Source: JBKJML01 sp046596415 (lineage in GTDB: Bacteria; Actinomycetota; Thermoleophilia; Gaiellales; Gaiellaceae). Taken from it: a DNA stretch of 6,340 nt. The translations under genes were made by a program, and so were the position numbers. The notes below the pieces were generated by a model, which searched no databases, was not told the origin of the DNA, and saw only the letters and a program-made list of their open reading frames with translations. This document shows positions 1 through 5,498 of the stretch, one piece after another; within the stretch, counting starts at the first letter, position 1; every line of letters begins with the position of its first letter. The stretch spans positions 1-6,340 of the forward strand of contig JBKJML010000206.1 in the NCBI GenBank assembly GCA_046596415.1, read 5' to 3'.

Positions 1-177
1 CGGTCGGTGCTCGATCGCGGCTGGACCGCGCGTGGCGCCCGGCGCGAGCGTGTGCGTGCCTCGGTCGGCCACGCGATCGCGTTCGACACCTGGCGCTCGC
101 TCGTGCGCCGCGAGGGGCTGGACGACGCCGAGGCGGTCGAGCTGATGGTGCGCCTCGTGGTCGCCTCGGCCTACTAG
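1..177 (+). CDS. TetR/AcrR-family transcriptional regulator, C-terminal fragment (5' end outside window)
   Basis: An open frame runs from the first base to a TAG at 175-177 and gives 58 residues. The tail contains the stretch AFDTWRSLVRREGLDDAEAV, followed by ELMVRLVVASAY. This looks like the last two helices of the ligand-binding/dimerisation domain of actinobacterial TetR-type repressors, where an 'F.TWR.LVR..GL...EAVELM' pattern is common. The DNA-binding helix-turn-helix would be at the N-terminus, outside the window, so the family call rests on the C-terminal pattern alone. TetR proteins usually repress their own operon or a neighbouring transporter or enzyme gene. The next gene begins nine bases after the stop on the same strand and is the nearest candidate target or operon partner. 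The ligand cannot be deduced from this fragment. Confidence 0.72.
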   Translation, partial: RSVLDRGWTARGARRERVRASVGHAIAFDTWRSLVRREGLDDAEAVELMVRLVVASAY

Positions 178-180
178 GCT
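175..180 (+). promoter_or_regulatory. Putative -10 element TAGGCT for a leaderless transcript of the 187-615 gene
   Basis: TAGGCT matches the actinobacterial -10 pattern TANNNT. Its TAG is the stop codon of the upstream TetR gene. Six bases (GTAACG) separate it from the A of ATG 187, so a start site seven bases after the hexamer falls on the first base of the start codon. No Shine-Dalgarno sequence is visible in front of ATG 187 and no TTGACA-like -35 is seen. The shared geometry with the two elements near 4940 supports it. Readthrough from the TetR gene remains an alternative. Confidence 0.45.
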
Positions 181-186
181 GTAACG

Positions 187-615
187 ATGGGCGTTCCGAG
201 CTCACGTGGCCGTGCTGCCGCGGCCGGCGCGACCGCGGCGCTCGTCTGGGCGGCACTCGAGCCGCTCGACCGGCGTGTCTTCCGCTGCCGCTACTCCGAT
301 GTCGAGCTGCTCGGGAAGGCGTTCACCCGCGGGCCTCTGTGGCCACTCGCCGGGCTCGCCGTCCATACGGCGAACGGTGCCGCCTTCGGCGTCGCCTTCC
401 ACGAACTGCAGCGGCGCACGGGCCTCCCGAAGCGGCCGCTCGCGCTCGGGCTCGCGCTCGCCGAGCACGTCGGCCTCTATCCGCTCTCCGCGCTCACCGA
501 CCGCTATCACCCGGCACGCGACGAGCTGCCGGCGCTCGCGCGCAACCCGCGCGCGTTCGCGCAGGCGACCGTCCGGCACGCGGTGTTCGGCGTGGTTCTT
601 GGGAGGCTCGCCTAG
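187..615 (+). CDS. Conserved-looking hypothetical small membrane-associated protein (142 aa)
   Basis: I do not recognise a named family. The 142-residue product is hydrophobic, with four apolar stretches at about residues 10-25, 51-72, 84-102 and 124-142. This suggests an integral membrane protein, or a short one with re-entrant helices. Polar residues inside or next to these stretches are suggestive: E25-P26-L-D-R-R after the first, H60 and N63-G64 in the second, E93-H94 in the third, HPA at 108-110 and H131 in the last. A channel, carrier or membrane enzyme is possible, but none can be claimed. Base composition and codon use match the flanking genes, so it looks native. ATG 187 is the first start in the frame after the TetR stop and has no Shine-Dalgarno sequence, but a TANNNT hexamer is placed for a leaderless message. 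It may be co-transcribed with, or controlled by, the TetR gene nine bases upstream. It ends 13 bases from the convergent lhr stop. Confidence 0.7.
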   Translation: MGVPSSRGRAAAAGATAALVWAALEPLDRRVFRCRYSDVELLGKAFTRGPLWPLAGLAVHTANGAAFGVAFHELQRRTGLPKRPLALGLALAEHVGLYPLSALTDRYHPARDELPALARNPRAFAQATVRHAVFGVVLGRLA

Positions 616-628
616 AGGCTGCCGATCA

Positions 629-3600
629 CTAGGGCCGCAGGACGGCTCGACGCGGACCGGCGAGGAAGCCGGCTTCGACGAGCAACGGCATGATCTCCGT
701 CTCGACGACCGGCAAGCTGTCGAACCGTTCGACGGCGAGCCGTTTCGCACCGCCTGCGCGCACGTGGGCGACGAGCGCCGCGAGCGCCGGCCGCAGCCAG
801 GCCTCGTCGGGCTCGCGGAGCGGGACGAGCGAGCGGCCGCCGCGTTCGACGTAGAGCGCGGCTTCGCCGCCGAGTGAGACGACGTGCGCCCCGGCGACAC
901 GCGCCGCCCGCGACGCGGCGCGCTTCGGCCAGGGCAGGGCCGCTCCGTAGGGCTGCGCCGGGTCGGCGGCGGCGAGAACGAGTGGCTCGAGCTCCTCCTC
1001 GTCGCGCAGCTCGCGAAGCCGCTCGACGGCACCCGGCAAGGCGAACTGCGCACCGCCGAGTCCCTCGACGAAGTAGCCACGCCGGCAGACCCCGATCGTC
1101 TCGAGCGCCTTCAGCTCGCCGTAGACGGCGCTGAACCCGCCGGCGATCCCCTCGCCGCGGACGCCGTCGCGCGTGACGATCCCCTGCCGCTCGAGCAGAA
1201 GCTCCGCGAGCGCCCGCCGATCGATCCCTTGTGGCTCTGAGCCACTTGGCGTCTTGAAGAGCGGCGCGGTGAGCGACCAGCGGCCCTGTGTGGAGGTGAC
1301 GACGCTCGCGCGGGTGCGGGAGAAGCGGCGCGGCGTGCGTGTCGCGCGAGGGGCCTCGTAGCGGCGGCCCGCCCGCAGCGGCCACCAGGCGTCGTTCGTC
1401 ACCTCTCCCGCCCAGACGAGCTCCCACAGGGCGGGCAGCGCAAGCTCGGCCTCGAGCGCTGCATCCTCGAGTAGCGGCAGCCAGAACTGGGCGCTGCGCC
1501 CGAGCGCCGCGCGGAGCCGCTCGATTGGCTCACCTTCGGGCGGCGGCGCACCCGCGGGCGGGCCGAGGAGAGGCGCGTCCTCGCGGAAGTAGAGGGCCGC
1601 CCGTTCGAGGCCGGCGCCGATCCAGACGACCTCGCCGGAGGCGCAGAGTGCGTCAAGCCACGCTGCCTGGTAGCCCGGCACGCGACGCGGCAGCACTTCC
1701 GTTTCCCAGAGTGAGACCGGCAGAGCGAGACCCTGGAGCGGCACGAGCGCCTCACGCAGGCTCGCCCGCCGGTCGATCCCGTGCCACTGCGGCAGAAACC
1801 GGGCCAGCGCCATCTGCTCGGTCGGCTCGATCTCGCGGCGGAGCGCGGCGAGCGACGCGCGGCGGAGACGGCGCAGGACGTCGAGATCGCACCACTCGCG
1901 CTCGGTGCCCCCCGGCCGGAGCTCGCCGCGAACGAGCTTGTCGGCGCGCTCCAGTTCGTGCAGCAGCGGCTCGACGTCGCGGCCGAAGCGCTCGTTCGCC
2001 TCGGCGGTCGTGAAGGGGCCGCGAGCGCGGGCGAAACGGGCGACGAGCTGGGCGAGCGAGTCGGGGCCACCGTCGAGATAGGCCTCTGGCAGGCCACCGG
2101 GCGGCATGATTCCGAGCGCGTCGCGGTAGCGGCCGGCGTCCTCGGCGGCGATCAGCCGCTCCTCGCCGGCGAACCGGACGACGAGCGCGCGGCGCTCCTC
2201 GACGAGCACAGCCGCGAGCGCCGGGTCGTACTCGCCCTCGCGCAGATCACCGCGCCGGCGCAACACGTCGTGCAGCTCGTCCGGGTTGCGCGGGTTGCCG
2301 CGGAGCTGCGCTTCGACGTCGGCGAGCGCATCGGCGTCGATCAGCTCTCGCAGCTCCTCCTGGCCAAGTAGCTCGCGCAGCAGGTCGCGGTCGAGCGAGA
2401 GCGCCTGGGCACGCCGCTCCGCAGGCGGCGTGTCGTCCTCGTACATATAGGTCGCGATGTAGTCGAAGAGGAGCGACGAGGCGAAGGGTGAGGCGGAGGA
2501 GGTCTCGACCTCGACGAGATCGAGCTCGCGGGTCTGGATCCCCTGCAGGATCGACCGCAGCGCCGGCATGTCGAACACGTCCTGGAGGCACTCGCGGTAG
2601 GTCTCGAGCACGATCGGGAACGAGCCGTACCGGCGAGCGACCTCGAGCAGGCCCTGCGCCTTGAGTCGCTGCTGCCAGAGCGGTGTCCGCTGGCCGGGGC
2701 GACGACGGGGGAGCAACAGCGCGCGAGCGGCGTTCTCGCGGAAACGGGCGCCGAAGAGGGCGCTCTGTCCCACCTCCTGTACGACGAGCTCCTCGATCTC
2801 GGACGGGTCGACGAGGAGCTCCGAGAGCGGCGGCGGCACGTCGGCGTCGGGCAGGTGGAGCGCGATCCCGTCGTCCGACCAGATCGACTGCACCTCGAGC
2901 CCGAGTGAGTCGCGAATCCGCGCCGCGAGCGCCAACGCCCACGGGGCGTGGACGCGGCCGCCGAACGGGGTGAGGATGCAGAGCCGCCAGTCGCCGATCT
3001 CGTCGCGGAAGCGCTCGACGACGATCGTCCGGTCGGATGGGACGACCCCTGTCGCTGCGACCTGCTCCCGCAGGTAGGTGAGGAGGTTGCGAGCGGCGCG
3101 CTCGTCGAGCGAGTAGTCGTCACGGAGGCTCGCCATCCCCTTCGCATCGGAGAGGCCGACGAGCTCGCGGGAGGCGCGGCCGATCTTCGCGCCGAGCTCG
3201 TAGGGGCGCCCGACGCTGTCCCCCTTCCAGAACGGCACCGCACCCGGGACACCTGGAGCCGGTGAGACGATCACGCGGTCGCGGGTGATCTCCTCGATCC
3301 GCCAGGTCGAGGCGCCGAGCATGAACGTCTGGCCCTGGCGTGCCTCGTAGACCATCTCCTCGTCGAGCTCGCCGACCCGGCCGCCGCCGTTCACGAGGTG
3401 GACGCCGAAGAGACCGCGGTCGGGAATCGTGCCCGCGTTCGTCAGCGCCAGCAGGCGCGCGCCGGAGCGGCCGCGGATGACGCCGGCGGTGCGATCCCAG
3501 ACGATCCTCGGGCGTAGCTCCGCGAACTCGTCGGAGGGGTAGCGGCCGGCGAGCATGTCGAGCACGTTCTCGAGTTGCTGCCGCGAGAGATCGGCGAACG

Positions 3601-4930
3601 GGTAGGCGCCGCGAACCAGCGTGTGGAGGCGATCCACCTCGATCTCCTCGTCGGCGCAGATCGCGACGATCTGCTGCGCGAGCACGTCGAGCGGGTTACG
3701 CGGGATCTGGGTCTCCTCGATCGCGCCCTCGCGCATCGCCTTCGCGACGACGGCCGACTCGAGCAGGTCGGCGCGGAACTTCGGAAAGATGCGGCCGCGG
3801 GAGACGGCGCCGAGGTCGTGGCCGGCCCGGCCGATCCGTTGCAGGCCGCGGGCGACGGACTTGGGGCTCTCGACCTGGATCACGAGATCGACGGCGCCCA
3901 TGTCGATCCCGAGCTCGAGGCTCGACGTGGCGACGAGGCACGGGATCTGCCCGGCCTTCAGGAGCTCCTCGATCTCGACCCGCTGCTCGCGGGCGAGCGA
4001 GCCGTGGTGGGCGCGCGCAATCTCTTCCTCGGCGAGCTCGTTCAGACGCAGCGCGAGCCGCTCGGCGAGGCGACGGCTGTTGACGAAAATGATCGTCGAG
4101 CGGTGCTGCCGTACGAGCTCGAGGAGCGCCGGGTAGATCGAGGGCCAGATCGAGTTGCCGCTCGCCTCGTAGCCGGAGTCCAGCTCGACGCCGTCCTGGA
4201 CGACCGGCTGCGCGTTGCTTGCGTGCGAGCCGCCGAGCTCCCGCAGGTCATCGAGCGGGACGACGACCTCGAGGTCGAGCGACTTGCGGCTGCCGGCGTC
4301 GACGAGGCGGATCGGGCGGCCGCCGGCGACGAAACGGCCGATCTCCTCGAGCGGGCGCTGGGTGGCCGAGAGCCCGATGCGTTGCACTGGCTGCTCGAGG
4401 AGCGCGTCGAGGCGCTCGAGCGAGAGCGCCAGGTGCGAGCCGCGCTTGGTGCCGGCGACTGCGTGCACTTCGTCGATGATCAGCGTCTCGACCGTCTTCA
4501 GCAGGGCGCGCGCCTGCGAGGTGAGCATCAGGAAGAGCGACTCGGGGGTCGTGATCAGGATGTCGGGCGGGTGCTTCAGCATCGCGGCGCGCTCGCGCTG
4601 CGGCGTATCGCCAGTGCGGACGCCGACCTTGAGCGCCGACTGGAGCCCGGCGAGCGGCCCGCGCAGGTTGCGCTCGACGTCGTAGTTCAGCGCCTTGAGC
4701 GGCGAGACATAAAGGAGGCGCAGCCCTTGACCAGGCCCGTCCTGGTCGAGCCGGTCGATGCCGTAGAGGAACGCTGCGAGCGTCTTGCCGGAGCCGGTCG
4801 GCGCCTGGATCAGAACGTTGTCGCCCGAGGCGATCGCGGGCCAGCCGGCGGCCTGCGCGGGTGTTGGTTCGCTGAACGCCCGCTCGAACCACTCACGCGT
4901 CTTCGGAGAGAACAGAGCGAGCGGATCCAT
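629..4930 (-). CDS. lhr: Lhr-type ATP-dependent DNA helicase (Large helicase-related), full length
   Basis: This is a superfamily 2 helicase of about 1433 residues, near the size of E. coli Lhr (about 1538) and mycobacterial Lhr (about 1507). Numbering is from ATG 4930. The order is: Q-motif region (PTPAQ, Q26); Walker A APTGSGKT at 43-50; motif Ia SPLKAL at 76-81; TTPES at 127-131; DEVH box at 153-156; SAT at 188-190; motif IV FVNSRR at 282-287; motif V TSSLELGID at 335-343; and motif VI QRIGRAGH at 364-371. All catalytic residues are present. Next comes the Lhr-specific core, including PFWKGDSVGR around W568, which probably matches the tryptophan that couples ATPase to translocation in mycobacterial Lhr. 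From about residue 840 the rest should be the C-terminal winged-helix array that makes Lhr oligomerise. Family members are ssDNA-dependent ATPases that move 3'-5' and unwind RNA:DNA hybrids; in mycobacteria lhr is DNA-damage induced. A GTG at 4936 (1435 aa) is an alternative start; ATG 4930 is preferred because a -10 hexamer is placed for a transcript starting exactly there. The gene is divergent from the HhH-GPD gene. Confidence 0.96.
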   Translation of the reverse strand: MDPLALFSPKTREWFERAFSEPTPAQAAGWPAIASGDNVLIQAPTGSGKTLAAFLYGIDRLDQDGPGQGLRLLYVSPLKALNYDVERNLRGPLAGLQSALKVGVRTGDTPQRERAAMLKHPPDILITTPESLFLMLTSQARALLKTVETLIIDEVHAVAGTKRGSHLALSLERLDALLEQPVQRIGLSATQRPLEEIGRFVAGGRPIRLVDAGSRKSLDLEVVVPLDDLRELGGSHASNAQPVVQDGVELDSGYEASGNSIWPSIYPALLELVRQHRSTIIFVNSRRLAERLALRLNELAEEEIARAHHGSLAREQRVEIEELLKAGQIPCLVATSSLELGIDMGAVDLVIQVESPKSVARGLQRIGRAGHDLGAVSRGRIFPKFRADLLESAVVAKAMREGAIEETQIPRNPLDVLAQQIVAICADEEIEVDRLHTLVRGAYPFADLSRQQLENVLDMLAGRYPSDEFAELRPRIVWDRTAGVIRGRSGARLLALTNAGTIPDRGLFGVHLVNGGGRVGELDEEMVYEARQGQTFMLGASTWRIEEITRDRVIVSPAPGVPGAVPFWKGDSVGRPYELGAKIGRASRELVGLSDAKGMASLRDDYSLDERAARNLLTYLREQVAATGVVPSDRTIVVERFRDEIGDWRLCILTPFGGRVHAPWALALAARIRDSLGLEVQSIWSDDGIALHLPDADVPPPLSELLVDPSEIEELVVQEVGQSALFGARFRENAARALLLPRRRPGQRTPLWQQRLKAQGLLEVARRYGSFPIVLETYRECLQDVFDMPALRSILQGIQTRELDLVEVETSSASPFASSLLFDYIATYMYEDDTPPAERRAQALSLDRDLLRELLGQEELRELIDADALADVEAQLRGNPRNPDELHDVLRRRGDLREGEYDPALAAVLVEERRALVVRFAGEERLIAAEDAGRYRDALGIMPPGGLPEAYLDGGPDSLAQLVARFARARGPFTTAEANERFGRDVEPLLHELERADKLVRGELRPGGTEREWCDLDVLRRLRRASLAALRREIEPTEQMALARFLPQWHGIDRRASLREALVPLQGLALPVSLWETEVLPRRVPGYQAAWLDALCASGEVVWIGAGLERAALYFREDAPLLGPPAGAPPPEGEPIERLRAALGRSAQFWLPLLEDAALEAELALPALWELVWAGEVTNDAWWPLRAGRRYEAPRATRTPRRFSRTRASVVTSTQGRWSLTAPLFKTPSGSEPQGIDRRALAELLLERQGIVTRDGVRGEGIAGGFSAVYGELKALETIGVCRRGYFVEGLGGAQFALPGAVERLRELRDEEELEPLVLAAADPAQPYGAALPWPKRAASRAARVAGAHVVSLGGEAALYVERGGRSLVPLREPDEAWLRPALAALVAHVRAGGAKRLAVERFDSLPVVETEIMPLLVEAGFLAGPRRAVLRP

Positions 4931-4936
4931 CGCCAC

Positions 4937-4942
4937 AGCATA
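4937..4942 (-). promoter_or_regulatory. Putative -10 element TATGCT for leaderless lhr transcription
   Basis: Read on the minus strand the hexamer is TATGCT, the closest match to TATAAT of the three promoter candidates in this window. The six bases GTGGCG follow, then the A of ATG 4930, so a start site at the usual seven-base distance coincides with the start codon. No Shine-Dalgarno sequence precedes either possible lhr start, and no clear -35 hexamer is seen at a 16-18 base spacing, which is common in high-GC actinobacteria. It overlaps the opposite-facing element at 4941-4946 by two base pairs. Confidence 0.55.
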
Positions 4943-4946
4943 GGAT
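4941..4946 (+). promoter_or_regulatory. Putative -10 element TAGGAT for leaderless transcription of the HhH-GPD/PLD pair
   Basis: TAGGAT fits TANNNT and is followed by six bases (CACGGT) and then GTG 4953. This is the same spacing as the lhr element on the other strand and the element at 175-180. The TA at 4941-4942 is shared with the lhr -10 on the opposite strand. There is no room or sequence for a Shine-Dalgarno site upstream of GTG 4953. A transcript from here would probably carry both plus-strand genes, because the second overlaps the stop of the first. Confidence 0.55.
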
Positions 4947-4952
4947 CACGGT

Positions 4953-5498
4953 GTGCCCGACGCTCTCCACTTCACCGGGAACGACGAGGCCGACCGCCTG
5001 CTCGCCCGTGAGCCGCTCGCATTGCTGATCGGCTTCGCGATCGACCAGCAGGTAACGGTGCAAAAGGCGTTCGCCGGCCCGCTCGTGCTCAAGCAGCGGC
5101 TCGGCACACTCGATGCGGCCGCGATCGCTGCGCTGGATGCGGCTCGCGTCGACGAAGCGTTCCGTGAGAAGCCCGCCATCCACCGCTTCCCGGGCGCGAT
5201 GGCGACGCGCGTCCACGAGCTCTGCCGCGTCGTCGCGCAGGAGTACGGCGGCGACGCCTCCCGGCTCTGGACGGAAGCGACGGACGGCGCCGATCTGCGC
5301 CGCCGCATCGAGGCGCTCCCCGGCTTCGGCGAGATGAAGGTGAAGGCGCTCGGCTCGGTGCTCGCCAAGCGCTTCGGCGTCGCAGCAGCCGAGCCGCTCG
5401 TTCCCGATCACGCCACGCTCGGTGACGTTGACTCGGCCGAGAAGCTGGAGGAGTACCAGAGCTGGAAACGGGCCTACAAGGCTTCGAAGCGCTCTTGA
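4953..5498 (+). CDS. HhH-GPD-family protein, putative base-excision repair DNA glycosylase (181 aa)
   Basis: The 181-residue product resembles the small actinobacterial HhH-GPD-family group (the TIGR03252 type, as I recall it), related to the Nth/MutY/AlkA glycosylase fold. The N-terminal core helix carries LLIGFAIDQQV at 24-34, matching the 'LI...LSQQ' helix of that superfamily. A conserved-looking KPAIHRFPG follows at 73-81, and the helix-hairpin-helix LPGFGEMK at 122-129 should grip the DNA backbone. The usual catalytic aspartate comes about 24 residues after the start of the hairpin in Nth. Here the region is stretched, and D152 (in VPDHAT) or D158 are only candidates. With one cysteine (C91) it cannot hold the 4Fe-4S cluster of Nth or MutY. 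Expected role: removal of a damaged base, substrate unknown; a non-catalytic DNA-binding role is possible. The start is GTG 4953, 22 bases from lhr ATG 4930 on the other strand, without a Shine-Dalgarno site. It is probably co-transcribed with the overlapping PLD gene. Confidence 0.88.
   Translation: MPDALHFTGNDEADRLLAREPLALLIGFAIDQQVTVQKAFAGPLVLKQRLGTLDAAAIAALDAARVDEAFREKPAIHRFPGAMATRVHELCRVVAQEYGGDASRLWTEATDGADLRRRIEALPGFGEMKVKALGSVLAKRFGVAAAEPLVPDHATLGDVDSAEKLEEYQSWKRAYKASKRS

Noticed and set aside
611..633. CCTAG (611-615) and CTAGG (629-633) form an inverted repeat between the convergent genes, a possible shared terminator.
   Set aside because: The stem is only 5 bp with a 13-base loop and no T-run. 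Three of the five pairs are forced by both genes ending in TAG. No intrinsic terminator is supported in the 13-base gap.
612..1427. Several long frames (on both strands) overlapping the 3' part of lhr and the 187-615 gene.
   Set aside because: They are Arg/Ala/Pro/Ser-rich shadow translations without recognisable motifs, while the lhr frame is continuous and family-like to its end.
4918..4966. -35 hexamers for the divergent promoters.
   Set aside because: At 16-18 base spacing from either -10 I see nothing close to TTGACA (for example GAGCGT or CGAGCG), so no -35 is annotated.
3575..5011. A 478-codon open frame on the plus strand, antisense to most of the N-terminal half of lhr.
   Set aside because: GC-rich coding DNA leaves long stop-free antisense frames. 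The translation is a monotone of Arg, Glu, Asp, Ala and Leu with no domain, and it lies across the invariant helicase motifs and the start of the HhH-GPD gene.
5481..5490. Perfect 10-bp palindrome GCTTCGAAGC just before the HhH-GPD stop, a possible operator.
   Set aside because: A 10-bp palindrome is expected several times by chance in 6 kb. It lies in codons for a basic C-terminal tail and has no second copy that I noticed.
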